Source: Podocnemis expansa (Eukaryota > Chordata > Testudines > Podocnemididae). Taken from it: a stretch of 64,000 nt of DNA. The notes under the pieces are model-generated. The model had not been told where the DNA came from. It did not search any database and was given only the letters and a program-made list of their open reading frames with translations. The DNA lies in assembly GCA_007922195.1 (NCBI GenBank), contig ML682007.1, forward strand, positions 14,128,954 through 14,192,953, written 5' to 3'. Position numbers and translations under genes: made by a program. This document shows, one piece after another, positions 44,160 through 56,600 of this stretch (its first letter is position 1; each line of letters begins with the position of its first letter).

Positions 44160-46102
44160 GCATGCAGACCTCAGACGTAATTTATTACAGTATTATGTTC
44201 AGGTCTGTGGCTTCATAAGAGAGCCTTTTCCTGCTGTGTATCACCATTTTATTTGGGGATGAGCCATCTAGAGGCATTGTATTCTTGAAGCCAACATATC
44301 TCTTTCCAATAAAATAGTGGAACATAAATATGTCATTTGGATTAATCAAAGCACAGTTCTAGTGAATTCCTTTTTAAGGAAAGGCTGATCTTGGAATACT
44401 TCTTTTCAGGATATATTTTTATGCTACACTGAATTAATATGATTCTCCTTTCTGAAGTGGCATCTGTACATATAGGCTTCTCCAAGATGCTGTGCTTGCC
44501 CTTGTATGTCCTTGGCTATTAATTCTTGGAAGCTGTGTCACTTTCTGCATGTCTGAAACAGCTAGGATGATTCGTTCCAACAGCAACAAAGATGAGTTAC
44601 AGCGTTGCCCGGTGAAAAATTGCAAAATCTTTCTATCTTAATAGTGGAGGAAGAAAGTCAATCGATCTCTTTAAATGAAAGAATGGTTTATAACGCAGTT
44701 GTTTTCTAGCTTCATTTAAATAAACCTCTCGGATAAAATCCTGGGTCTGAATAAGAAGCTGGCAAAAACTCCAAGTGACATTAAAGGGAAGGTCAAGTGG
44801 AGTCTTTGCATCGACTTCCCTGGCCCTTGAATCAGGCCCATGTGACTAAGTGCTATTAGGGTCTCCATGCTACCGGGCGTACTGTGCAAGAGCTGATGGG
44901 TTAGAATGGGGTGTATTGAACTGCTCTTGGCTTGTTACAGGAACAAACTATTTTCTGACAGGTAAGAGACAACTGACTTCTCTAAGCAATTCTGTTCTGG
45001 GCCTGCTGTAGTCGTTGGGATTCACTTGATCCGTTACTGAAATGAAAACTTGAGGAGTAATAGAACTGTTGCATTAGCCTTCTGGCTAAACTCAAATGTG
45101 CCATTTAATAACGGACATAAACTCTAGCTGGGTCACGTGCTGGGTTGGATATTTCATTAGGTCTTATCTGCTGTAATGCAGTTGGTGCTTATAGTACTGT
45201 GGGAGAGGGAATGTATTTTTTTCTTTGCGCTTGGTGTTCAATAAAAGTAGATCCTCATTTGGACTGGTTACTCCTGTGCAAATCTGAAGTTAGTGGCATC
45301 TCCTCTGCGTACCCAAGTCAGTGAGATCAGAGATCTAGAGACGAGCATTCTTTGTCTCAGGATGCTTGTGATCTAAATGACAACATGGACCATACTCTTC
45401 CGCCATAATATGTAGAGGGAATGGACATGATTGTGGTGCAATTCTTGAAATATCTTGGTGGATATTCAGTGTAATGTTTTGGAAATAATTATTATTCCAG
45501 AGGAATAGGAATGGGAAGCCAAGTCATCTGTTTTGAAAAGAAGGGTATTGGGGAGATGAGAGCTGGCTCTTGACACCTGTGCTGTCTTCCTTGGTAAAAG
45601 CAGACTCTTTAACTGCATGGGTATGCTTAGAGTGCAAAGAAAAATCTGCAGCACTGACTCTGCTATTCACCTAGGATCTCAATGTGGATGTTCCAGCTCA
45701 GGCTGGAGTCTGCGTTCTGCCACCTGACAAGAGAGGAGAGTTTTGAACCCCAGACTCTAGCCTGCAGAGGACGGTCTACGCTGCTATTTTTTAACCCCAG
45801 AACCCTGCAAACTCGAGTCAAGTGGCCTGGGCTCTGATACTCAGGGTTTTTGTTTGTAGCGTAGCTGTGCCTTCTGTTTTCTTAAACAAACATAGGAGAA
45901 TAAAGCAGTTAAGCAACTTGACATACAGCCCATGTGAACAGTTAACTCTCTGTTTTCAACAAATGGATGTTCCAGTCTTAGGGTGGGACTGTTAACTGTG
46001 AAATAAAACCATTGCAATGAATGAGGTTTAATAGTTGAAGTTATTTTTGTAAGTTTTCTTGCAAATCTGCCCTCTCATCCCAAGAAGGGTTGATTCACCT
46101 AT
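44160..46102. other. Unassigned ARHGAP26 intron 1 DNA
   Basis: A decayed MITE-like patch (cggtctacgctgctattttt, 45772) is the only repeat suspected. No exon seen. Confidence 0.5.
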
Positions 46103-46412
46103 CAGGGGTCGGCAGCCCAAAAGATAAGAAGACCCATTTTAAAAAATTTCTTCAATAATTGTGTTTTAAGAGCTGCAGTGGGTATGGCCTCCTGGTAGGG
46201 GGAGCTGGGCCAGGGAACCTGCAGCAGGGGGAGAGAGCCTGGAACCAGGAGCTAGTTCCCCGCAGTCTCCCCCAGTGGCGGCAGGAGCCTGGAGCCTGCC
46301 ATGGGCTGCCCACAGGGTCTCCTGGTGGCAGGAGGGGGTTCAGAGCTCAGAGCTGCAATGGGGCAGCCAAAGGGCCTCTTGCGGCTCCAGAGTCGCAGGC
46401 TGCAGACCCCAG
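46103..46412 (+). mobile_element. hAT MITE, about 310 bp
   Basis: It starts caggggtcggcagcccaaaa followed by gataagaag, and ends gctgcagaccccag. The interior parallels the 12602 element throughout. The target duplication is eroded (cctat on both sides). Confidence 0.75.
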
Positions 46413-47324
46413 CCTATGTTAGTGTCTGGAGATAGCTAATATCTGGTAAAGGCAAGTAACTTCCTAACTCTTCTCTTTAGAACACTTTTTATATTGGCTT
46501 TTTAGTAACAGTCTCAAATACCATTTCTCGCACCAGTGATAATGCCGTGTTTTACACCACTGCTGTGGCACTCAGTGACGTCTTGGTTCTGTGTATATGG
46601 AAGGTGAAGGACTGGGGTTCTGATGTGCAAAGTGTGCAGAGGCTAATGACTTCAGGGGGAACAGGTGCTGGCGCAGGATTGGTCCCGCTGAGATTATTCA
46701 GTCTTTTCGTCCATGACTCTTCACTAAACCACAGTGGCTGACTCCTGTAATTAACAGCCTCACATTCTCTTTTTTAAAAGAAAAATGAAGTGGGAGGATG
46801 ATGATGCTATGATTGATCTAGCTGGTTTTTTATATCTTGACATGGTAAATTTCCTTTTGGTCTGTTGAGCAATCAGTTATGAAGCCTGTAGAAATGACTC
46901 TGCATCAACATCACACATGATGTCTCCTGAAGCCCGTGCGGTGGCAAGAAATCTCTTTCTACTCCTCCACTTCAGGTTTGCTAGGTAGTCTCAGCACACA
47001 TCCAGCTTGTTAAATAGGCAGTGCAAAGCACTGTTGCTCTAATTAGGACAGGTGATTTAAATGGATATAAGTTTCTTATTCTTCATGAAGCCAGATAGTT
47101 TTCAACAAAAATTTCTCATATGGGTTCTCTGATCAAACTTGCCTGGGTTACACTATTTTCATCATGTTGGTTTAATGCACCTAAGGCATTTTAACATGAA
47201 TGCATGCAGCATTTTTTTTTAAAGCTTTTTAGCTTTTGCAGAAGACTAACCTAGTAAGAATCCTTTAGTGCTTTGGCCCCTCTTCTGTAATAAAGGTGCT
47301 GCTTGTTTTTTTTTTTTTTTTTTT

Positions 47325-47432
47325 TGGAAAGCAAGTGAGTTCTGTGGCACTTTTAAAAACTAACAAATTTATTTATCATATGAGCTTTCATGGAAGAAAA
47401 TCTGGTTGCATCAGACACTTGAATATGGGGAA
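47325..47432 (+). mobile_element. Penelope-like left arm
   Basis: gagttctgtggcacttttaa, ctaacaaatttatttatcat and gcatcagacacttgaa form one left arm following a T-run (from 47308). No right arm is seen. Confidence 0.7.
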
Positions 47433-50400
47433 TTACTTACTTTTTAAATTTACTTATTACTAATTTTTTGACTTTCCTTTATTTAAGTACAGGAGGAATT
47501 CTGACTCAGTTTCCATGGTCTCCATTTATTTCTTCTTGATAGTTTGTGGCCTGGTTTTCATCAAAATATGTCTGTCTCTGTGACACCGTGCATGAATTAT
47601 TGCGATACTGTGCATGAATTATTCAGAAGGCCTTGTAAACGCTAAGGTCTAAAGTGACATTGATAATGAGGTGTAAAGAATGGAATGTGGACTGTCCTGA
47701 GCATGGAGGTTAGCTCGCAAAGCTTTTCTGTTCTGGGAGTAGCTGGTCTCCAGCCCCTTTGTGCCCTCTGTTCCTGAGTCTGAAGCATGGTAGCTGGATT
47801 GGGAAGCTCATGTCTTGACTAGCATCTCTTCCCTCGAGTCTGATGTTCCCTTAAATGTTGGTATTACAACCATCCGTGATGATGGAGGAATGAGAGGTGT
47901 CTAATTTTGGCTCTGATACAGTTGCTAATTTATTTTTTATTTTGATGGTGAGAATAGCAGGAATTGTCAAGACAGACCTAGTTCTCTGAGGAAAAAAGAG
48001 CAGAGACTTTGGGCAGATGTAGCCGGGAAATGCAGCACTAGAAACAAGAAAATGTAGGGTTTAGTTTCAGCCCTTCCAGAGGCTTCCAGAGAGACTATTG
48101 GCAGGTCAGGAGATTGAGGCTTGATTTGTAAAGGTTTATAAAGCACTTTAAGATGGAAGGTGCTGCAGAAGTGCACCCTGTGCATAGGAGCCCATATCCA
48201 CCGTCCTTGCAATGCTGGATGAGGCAGGACGAGATGGTGGTGGGGACAGTTTCTTTTTAATTCAGTGTAATCACGTGCTGGCTGCAGTAGGCAATAAACC
48301 AGAATCCTGGCAGGTGGTTGATCTGGGAACCCTGCTGTTTGTGACCTGCTTGTTCAGTGTGTGTTTTACTAGTTGCCTCAGTAGCTGGTCAAAGGTGCCT
48401 GGAGACTGCAGTGAGGGGGCCCAGATAAACACCTAGATGGTGATGCCAACCTACCCTATGGCAGAGAAAACGCGTAAAGGGAATGCTCTTCTTTGAGCTA
48501 AAGGAAAAATGGTACCAGGCAATTCCCCTTCACCCCATCCCCTGCAACCAAAAACAAACCCCACATCCTCTTGGGGGAAATTATTAAAGCATATCTCTTA
48601 AAGCAAGGGTGGAGATCAGTGGTCAGATGGAGGTGCTAATAAGATGGCAATTGTTGTATTCTTTATTCCATCTATTCAGGATAGTTCTAGCTGCATCGGC
48701 CCCAAGGTATTAGAGGGACAAAGCAGGTCTCTCTTTATTCCTTCTAAACAGTTGAGTCTTAAAGAATCCAGTCTCACAGAACAAGGTACAAAGAGCTTCA
48801 CTGAACCCTCTGATCTTTCTGTGGCTTGCAGCTAGCGTGAAAAATGGGAATGGAGGTGAGAGGTAATAGGCACCTACATAATACAAAGTCCCAAATACCG
48901 GGATTGTTCCTGTAAAATCAGGACATCTGATCATTCTATGGAGAGTATGAGGAAGTCTCGTCTTGTGCAAGAGAAGCTGCATTACACTGTGTATTTCAAG
49001 TCGAAAGCGGAACAATGACTCTGTATGAGTGCATAAATCTTCTGCAGAACCACATTTTTATTTCATTTAGTGCTTTGGCAGCAAGCTCCCTCCTTGTGGC
49101 TGGGGATCTCTGCCCCAGTAACACCATGACATTTTTTTTTCCCATGAAGCAAGATACAAGTGTTAATGTCTATGTATGAAGCCTTGTCTTTTGCTCAAAC
49201 TTCTTGCACAGGGGCCAGGGATAGGGCAGCATCCAAGAGACACTTTCCAGGCTTCTGGTTTTTTTTCTGTTCCTCTGAGACTTACCTGTGTGTTCTGTTC
49301 CGGCTCACTGGATGCTCCCTGATCATTTGCACACTGTGTCTAATGGTTTCATGCCCCTGACCCAGCTTTTGCTTCATTTGGTAAACTATGGAAGTTTGGG
49401 GTTTACACCTGCTTCAGTAGAGCCTACAGACCAATCCATGTGTCCTTTTTGTAACAGCGTTGAGCACTATCTTTAGGCGGCTACTCTTGCACACTTTCTT
49501 GATTGCTGACACGTTAAAAAATGTCAGCAGGTAAACACTGCTGCAGGGTATTTATAGTCTGTGTGCGCGTCTGCAGACTGGTGAGTGACTCAGTGTGTGG
49601 TTTGCAAACAGCATTGTGCAGTTAGGTTGGTAACAAGTGTGAAATTTTAGTGTTCACCTCTGCAGTTTGAGCTTGATTTCCATACCTACCCCCATTTCAC
49701 TGGCGGTGGTGTTTTCAGCAGAGTTCTTTGGAGGCTGCAGTTCATGCCTTAAATCACCATGCGTAAATCGACGTGACAACTCTGAATCTGTTGCTGTGGC
49801 CCAGTTAGCCCTGGAATTTTAGCTCTGCCTGCCCTGCAGGGTGACTTCTAGTCAATAACATCAAGTTCTGCTGCCTTCCTGGAAGAAAGGTGAGTTTTAA
49901 GTTTCCTGTACTTGAAAACAGAAAATGAGTCAACTTCCCTTCAGGGAGAGGCTGGAAAGCAATGTTAGAACAGTAGGAAGCCTGTTAATTCCCAGGTCTA
50001 GTGCAGTGGTTTGCCTGTCATGGAAGTTGTCCTATTTATGATCATCATCCCTCCCCGGCTTGTGTGGGTGGACTTGCTCCCTCGGTCGCTCTCACTTGTG
50101 CTCTCTCTCAGTCTAAGCTGGAATATTTCCCTCTGCTTCTCATTTTCTATCATTGAAAGAACGGTGAAGTGCTAGAGAAGTCAAGATGTTTTAGGCTAGG
50201 ATTGTCAAAGTAACCTAAGGGAATAAGGTGCCCAAGACCCACTGAAAGTAATAGCAGTTGAGCACCTAACCCTCACACTCCGCGAAAGTTTGGTTTAAGC
50301 ATTGTGGATAAAATTTTCAAAAATTCTTAAATCCTTTAAGGTGTCTTTGGAAACTTAACCCAGTGTAGCCTAATCCTGCTTAGAGTAACTCTGAATTGCC

Positions 50401-53156
50401 AGGCCTGTTTGAAGCTTTAGCGATGCTAGAACTCTTACTGTTTCCCTCAGTGTTGCTGATCCAGCCATGCTTTCTGCAATGGGGAATTTTTGTGGCAAAA
50501 CTCCTTGTGTAGCCAAAGCCTCTGTGTCTCCGGTGATCAGTAGGCATGGATTCCAAGAATCAGATGGGCTGTCATGTGCTCACTGCATGGAAGAATGCGA
50601 GGACATGTGGTATGGGTTTTAACCAGGCTGCAACGTATTTTAATCATTATGTTCAAGATTTTCATTGGAGAGCAGTCCAGGAGGGTCGCTTGCACCCCAT
50701 GGTTCTCTTTGCCAATTCTTGCAGGGGGGTCCCATCAGGAGAGGAGCCGATCATCAGAAGAGGTGGGTCGCTGGTGGCATCCACTAACTGCTAATGTTCT
50801 TTGCCCCTTTGAGGTTGAGGCAAACGGGGAGACATTGACTGACAGCCAATGCTGCCGTCAAATGCAGCGTTAGGGTGTTCTCTTTGGCGTAGTGCCTCGG
50901 CCCATTATCGGGATTAGATTATGATGCCCTCATCTCGTAAGGAGATGCCCTCTAAGTAAGGGGTGGATAAAACTGGTTCACAGCTAGGTGCCAGAAACTT
51001 TTACATTTGGTCACCAGAGGGTGCTTCCCCATTAAATTTCCACTGTGGAGCGAGGTGACAGGCTATTGAAACTAGTTGCTTGCCATGGTGACCAGAAACA
51101 TAGATTTGTCAAGCCCTTCTCTAAGTTATCTTTTTATATCTGAAATCTAAATCACAGAATCCTTGTGCTGAGGACCTGCCACAAGTTGTGACAGCTAAAT
51201 GACTCATGTACATCCTGACTGTGACATCTGGGAGAGGAAGAGTTCCATCCCTCGCCTTGCCCGAAATGTAGCTCTTAGGTTTTGCTGTGAGGGTGGGGGA
51301 GGAACCAACTGGCTTTGGCTGATCTGATGGTATGGTTTAACTGCTGGAAACTAGCAAACAAGAAGTTGTTCTGAGCTCATGGCTCTTACCATGGATGTAA
51401 ATCTCTTACCAATTCCTGTGATGCCAACCCAGGAAGGCCTATGCCGGCTGGAAATCTCAGAGGACTTGTCCTGTCCTGTCTCTTAGCTTTTTTCTTATTG
51501 TGAGAGCTAAGAAAATACACTCCTTGCTAGGCTCAGAGCCCTCTACTTGGGACAGTGCAAAGATAAGTGCTTAAATCTCTCTGGTTCTGTGATGGCTCTT
51601 GGTTGCAGGGAAGTATTATCTCCTAGCTACTATTTGTTAGAGTTGAAATATTGGAGAATGGAGCCCATGTTTTGACTATTACTTTGCCTTGTATGTGTCT
51701 GCTTTCTCATGCTCTTCAGGAAGCTGGTGTCTTGGGTGTTGAATGTGGATTGTCTTCATTCTGCCTGCCCTATCTGTAACATTTTTGCTGTTCCTTGTCC
51801 TGGGTTAGCAGGCGCTCCGGAGAGTTGGTGCAGTTTTAGCAGGAGAGGTGTGATGGTGCACGTGAAGTGTGTCTATTTTTATACTTCATTTGACGGAGAA
51901 GAAAACTTCTAAGAACTGACCATAATAAGCACAGAGAAAGCAAGAGAGAAGTTCAACTGCCCTGCTCAGATGTGCCCTGCAGGACTCCCTCCTGTTCCTT
52001 GTCATCAACGGGGCCTGGAAACCTCTGGCAGTTCGGTCACTTCTGGAGTCTGCAGGGTGCATATTAGGCTTCTGAAGTTCCTGGCATGGTTGATTAGGAA
52101 TTAGCAATGAGCTCATGAGAGCCTTGAATATTTAAAATGAACTTTTAGGGGGCCATGTTACGATTGTCCCCTTCCGAGACCTCCCCATTTTTGATTTGCT
52201 CTTCACTGCCTGACCAGTTCTCTACAGTTACAGAGGTTAACCAGTTTTTCCCTCAGCCTAATCTTGTCCTTTTTTTAACCTAGTAACTCTGAATGCTACT
52301 CCAGTTCCAGCTGGTTTTGTATGCCACCCAAATAGTAGTAGCTGATCTTTCTAGCGTGAGTGACCTCCCAAGGCGGTAGGCAGGCAGACCTACCTGAACG
52401 GATGATTGCTTATCTGCTGCTTCAAGCAGAGACATGACTCCACACCTGAAACAAACCCACTTTCACATCTGTGCTAGGAAGAGGTGAAACCTGTGTTTTG
52501 TGATTCTTTTGCTAACTCTTACTTAAATGTGGAGTGCTTGACTTATTATGTGTTACATTCTTTTCTCACCCACTCCACCTCCCTCAGATTGAATATCACA
52601 CGATTGAGGTTCATTTCTAAATTACTCCTCTCCCACCATCACAGCAAGCTTTTATTCAGTCGAAGATGTCCAAGACTTAAAAAATTATCTGCAGGGTTGA
52701 TCGCTGTTAGTGCATGATAAATCAAAGTGAAACTGGCTAGGAATTAAAGTGAAATTTGCTGTCTTTTTGTTATTTGAGTTGAGTAATTTTCTCCCCATCC
52801 CTTTATTTAATAACCTGTTATCAGTAAGTGATTAAAAATAGTCTCAATTTATAACGTTCAACCTGATGTGTGTCTAAAATATGGTTTCTTTATTAATATA
52901 TAATATTTGTGTAGAATGAAATGTGATGGTCTGTTTCTTTTGGTTTTTGTCCCCCACCCCTTCCTGATCTCTTTTCTTGGAGGCAGGAAAATCAGAGATC
53001 AGATATAGTGTTGCCTTAGTGATCACACCATAACAGGCAATGATCATTTGACTGACAAAATTAATTCTTTTGAGAATGTTAGGGTGTGGTGTTTCCTTCC
53101 CCTTAATTGGTGGGGTTATGCCTTTTTTAATTAATCAGTTGTAAGCGGTTTGGTTA
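47433..53156. other. Long unassigned ARHGAP26 intron 1 DNA
   Basis: Apart from a MITE fragment (48863) and a decayed repeat-like patch near 50195-50370, no element or exon is recognised. The comparative lack of repeats makes this the quietest part of the window. Confidence 0.5.
48863..48950 (-). mobile_element. Fragment of the tagggtgac MITE family
   Basis: Read on the minus strand, gatcagatgtcctgatttta followed by aatcccggtatttgggac matches the element at 7010. The ends are eroded. Confidence 0.5.
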
Positions 53157-53400
53157 AGGGCAGGTCTACGCTTAAACCGCTGTAGTGGTGCTTCTGTAGC
53201 ACTTCAGGAAAGCTTCTCCCATCAGTGTAGTTAATCCAGCTCTGCGAGAAATGGTAGCTACGTCAATGGGAGAAGCTCACTTGTTGACACAGCGCTGCCT
53301 GTGTTGAGTTAGATCGGTGTAACTGTGTCACTCGGGTGTGGATTTTCATGCCCGTAAGCAATATAATTATACCAGCTTAAGTTTGTAGTGTAATTAAATG
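53157..53400 (+). mobile_element. Foldback MITE with ggtctac start
   Basis: ggcaggtctacgcttaaacc, cttctcccatcagtgtagtt, ctacgtcaatgggagaagc and ggtgtggattttcatgcccg appear in the order of a known turtle MITE. The right end is decayed. Confidence 0.7.
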
Positions 53401-53499
53401 TAAATTTATGGTATTAGTGTTCTTAAGTCGGGAAGGGAAGTGAGAAGAGGTCGTCGGCATGTTTACACTGGCCAAGGTTTTCCCACCTGTTGTGTGGAG

Positions 53500-53738
53500 G
53501 GTGGCAAACAAGGAGTCCTGTGGCAGTTAAAGACTAACAAATTGATTTATTGCATGAGCTTTCGTGGGAGAAAAATGCCACTTCATCAGACTCTTTGAAG
53601 ATGCTTCAAAGAGTCTGATGAAGTGGGATTTTTCTCCCAAGAAAGCTCATGCAATAAATCAATTTGTTAGTCTTTTAAGTGCCACAGGATTCCTTGTTTG
53701 TTTTACTGAACTAGACTAACATGGCTGCCCCTTAGGAA
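53500..53738 (+). mobile_element. Palindromic Penelope-like copy
   Basis: Both arms are complete; they meet at ctttgaagatgcttcaaag. The right arm has CTGATGA (53615-53621) and GAAA (53641-53644) and ends catggctgcccctta. Confidence 0.85.
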
Positions 53739-53744
53739 GGTGTA

Positions 53745-54175
53745 CTGGGGCACTTCTAAAAACAAATTTATTTATCACTTAAGCTTTTGTGGGTATGATC
53801 CCACTTCCTCAGATGCATGAAATGGAAAATGCAGTGTGCAGAGAAGGGTGCGTCACAAGGTCAATTCAAGCCCTTCCAGAGAGGTAGCCTGTTAGTCTAT
53901 TTCAGCAAAACAAAGAAATTTGTTTTAATTCTAACCCTGGATCTGGGCTTTATAGATGACATGGTGAGAATGTTTAAAAAAAAAAAGAGGAAAATACCTA
54001 TCCCTATTCAGACCCAGTTGGCACATGAATTCCAACTCCTCAGTTTCACGCTAAAGTCTGGTTTTGTTTATGCTGAAGTACTGTAACTTTCATGTCTGGT
54101 AGCCCTTTTAAAGACTAATGAATTTATTGCATGAGCTTTGCTGAACTAGACCAAACACAGCTGCCCCTTTTGGAA
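53745..54175 (+). mobile_element. Chain of Penelope-like arm fragments
   Basis: Fragments of the same arms recur: ctaaaaacaaatttatttat near 53755, ggtagcctgttagtctattt near 53884, and cttttaaagactaatgaatt near 54104 ending acagctgcccctttt. The DNA between them may be internal PLE sequence, but I cannot place it. Confidence 0.55.
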
Positions 54176-54194
54176 TATGTCTGTCAATGTCCAG

Positions 54195-54570
54195 GGAGAT
54201 TTGACGTTATGAGGCTGGATCTGAATAGGGACTTAGAATGGCTAACTCACTGCAAAAGGTATTTTCCCCTCTTTTAATATTCTTACCTTCTCCTTTGTTG
54301 TTGTTTAAAGGCCCAGATCCACATTGTTTGAATTAAAACAACCTGTTTGTTTTGCTACAATTGACTGACAGGCTGCCCCTCTGGAGCTGTTAGAATTGAC
54401 TCCTTCCTCTGCAAGTATACATACCTGACACACTGCAGTTTCCATTTCATGCATTTGTGGAGGTGGGATTATGCCTGTGAAAGCTTTATGTGTCAAATAA
54501 ACTTTATTTTTTGAAAGTGCCACAGGGCTCCTTGCTGCTTTAGCTGAAATAGATTAACGTAGCTACTCCT
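54195..54570 (+). mobile_element. Penelope-like 3' region, third subfamily
   Basis: ggacttagaatggctaactc followed by tatttcccctctt-like sequence is a familiar stretch of the PLE 3' untranslated region in reptiles. It ends with an arm-like hairpin (ggtgggattatgcctgtgaaagc) and tagctactcctctgcaa. A piece of another PLE arm appears inserted near 54340-54385. Confidence 0.6.
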
Positions 54571-54661
54571 CTGCAATTTAGTAAAGCAAACAAACATGGA
54601 GCCCTCTGGAATTTAGTATTGTTGTTGTTTTCCTGGTCAGGAATAATACTACTTTATCTTA

Positions 54662-54770
54662 CCTGAAGAAGAGCTCTGTGTGGCTCAGAAGCTTGTCTCT
54701 TTCACCAGCAAAAGTTGGGCCACTGAAAGACATTACCTCCCTCACCTCGTCTCATTTAGCTAACCAGGAA
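54662..54770 (-). mobile_element. Penelope-like terminal repeat, second subfamily
   Basis: The + strand reads ctgaagaagagctctgtgtg, gcttgtctctttcaccagc, attacctccctcacctcgtc, which is the reverse complement of the repeat seen at 28188. It is a solo fragment. Confidence 0.65.
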
Positions 54771-55544
54771 TTCTTTGTAGCCAAAACCTTTTTCAGTTAA
54801 CCTGAAGCATGGTTCTCTTCCTGAGCAGAACTTGAACTAACTAAGTTCCAGTCAAGAGGAGTCTTTGGTTAATGGATTTTGTTGCTAAAAGCCTTTTCAG
54901 GGCTAGTTTATAGACTTGTGCATCATCTCTGATTGCATTCAGTTGCTCACTGCCCATTCTCTGCTAACAGTAAGCAGCCCCCTAAATAAACAGGTTTTTA
55001 GTTTGGGTGGTTCATCATCATCATCACCCTTGCAGCAAGCAGAGGAGGTGAGCATGGAAGGCTCTATGGAAATGTCTCTGAACTCCCTAAGTTCAAGATC
55101 AAGTTGTGCCTGTGCAATACTCCAGCAAGTCACAGACTGGTGAAGGATGAAGCATTTTGTGAAGCTAGCTACTGAATTTTTGTTTACATTCTGAGCCTGA
55201 AATGAAGAAATTACTGTCCTTCGCTCCTCCTGGAATGAGAGGAGATACTCAGGCTCCAGGGAGCAATGAAGGAGGTGAACAGGTCAGGTAAAAAGCTATA
55301 GTTTTAAAACCACAAATGTTCTCTGGTTAAAATCAAATGGTGAAATTCATTCCAGCCTGTCATGTTCCCATGTGTATAACAGTCTCCATAGTACCAAAAC
55401 AGCTGGCCTGATTTCAGGGCAGGAGAGGGGAGAAAAGCATAGCATAAAATGGAAACTTGTGGAAAATCCTGAGATATTTTGGAGGGAATGGTTAAAATAA
55501 GATCTGGCTATGAAGTCCCCTTTGTGCTAAGAAACACTCTTGTC

Positions 55545-55700
55545 TCTGTGGCACTTAAAGACTAATACATTTATTTATTGCATTTTTCTCCCATGAAAGC
55601 TCTTGCGATAAATAAATTCATTAATCTTTACGGGCCATGGGACTCCTTGCTTGTTTTGCTTAACTAGACTAACATGGCTGCCCCTTTGGAACTTGGCACT
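55545..55700 (+). mobile_element. Short palindromic Penelope-like copy
   Basis: A shortened left arm (ctgtggcacttaaagactaa) runs straight into the right arm (ctcccatgaaagctcttgcg) with the centre deleted. It ends ggctgcccctttggaac. A short repeat, cactct, occurs at both flanks. Confidence 0.75.
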
Positions 55701-56043
55701 CTCGTTTTTCTTTCTGTAGTGCCTGGAGCATCTTGGTCTTATGAGACCATAACATGGTACTCCTGATAATCAGGATGGTATTATTAATAGGATGTCTGGC
55801 ATCTGAGGATTTACAGCTGTGGAAGGGAGACTATCAATGTAAAAATCACGCTTCAGAGTAAAACATGTTTGTCTCCTGTTGGAAGTGTTGCCTAAGACTA
55901 CCTCCAGTAAAAGTGGTGCTAGAGAAAAAAATATCCAACCCTCTACCACCCACTTAGATTTGACTGCATTTGCACATTGTTGGTTTTGCTGTATAGCTCA
56001 CTAAGCTCTCAAGGGCTTTGTCTGTTGTGAGCCGTTCACACCA

Positions 56044-56092
<49 letters not shown>
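56044..56092 (+). repeat. TG dinucleotide microsatellite
   Basis: About 24 TG units in ARHGAP26 intron 1, followed by tatata. Confidence 0.95.
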
Positions 56093-56096
<4 letters not shown>

Positions 56097-56192
56097 AAAC
56101 CACAAAGGTTAGTGGGCTGAGGTGGGAGAGGTACTTGTGGGCAGATCTGAAATGACTTTTAGCAAGTTTTTTTTTTTTTTTTTTTAAACTAC

Positions 56193-56431
56193 TTTTCAAA
56201 TTGGTAAGTTCCACAGGGGCAGCTGTGTTAGTCTAGTTCAGTAAAACAAACAAGGAGCCCTGTGGCTCTTAAAAACTAACAAATTTGTTTATTATATGAG
56301 CTTTTGTGGGAGAAAATCCCATTTTGAAGCATCTGATGAGGTGAGATTTTTCTCCCGGGACAGCTCATGCAATAAATCAATTTGTTAGTCTTTAAGTGCC
56401 ACAGGATTCCTTGCTTGTTTTTCAAATTGGT
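56193..56431 (+). mobile_element. Palindromic Penelope-like copy with 13-bp TSD
   Basis: The element (56206-56418) is flanked by the perfect duplication ttttcaaattggt. The right arm has CTGATGA near 56333 but the GAAA position is changed (gggacagctc). Confidence 0.85.
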
Positions 56432-56454
56432 GTTTCCTTTACTCTCTCTATGGG

Positions 56455-56600
56455 GGGTAAGTATGCTAACCTCTTCACCAAAGAAGAAACTGAAGCACAG
56501 ATTAAGGAACTGACTCAAAATTATGGCCTGTGTTCTTTCAAGAGCATTAGTGGTTAGGTCTCTGTGTTGCAGGCTGGAAGATGTGCTGCTTCCACTAGAT
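56455..56600 (-). repeat. MIR-like SINE fragment
   Basis: ggtaagtatgctaacctctt, agaagaaactgaagcacaga and ttaaggaactgactcaaaat resemble the MIR core, but the match is weak. Confidence 0.45.
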
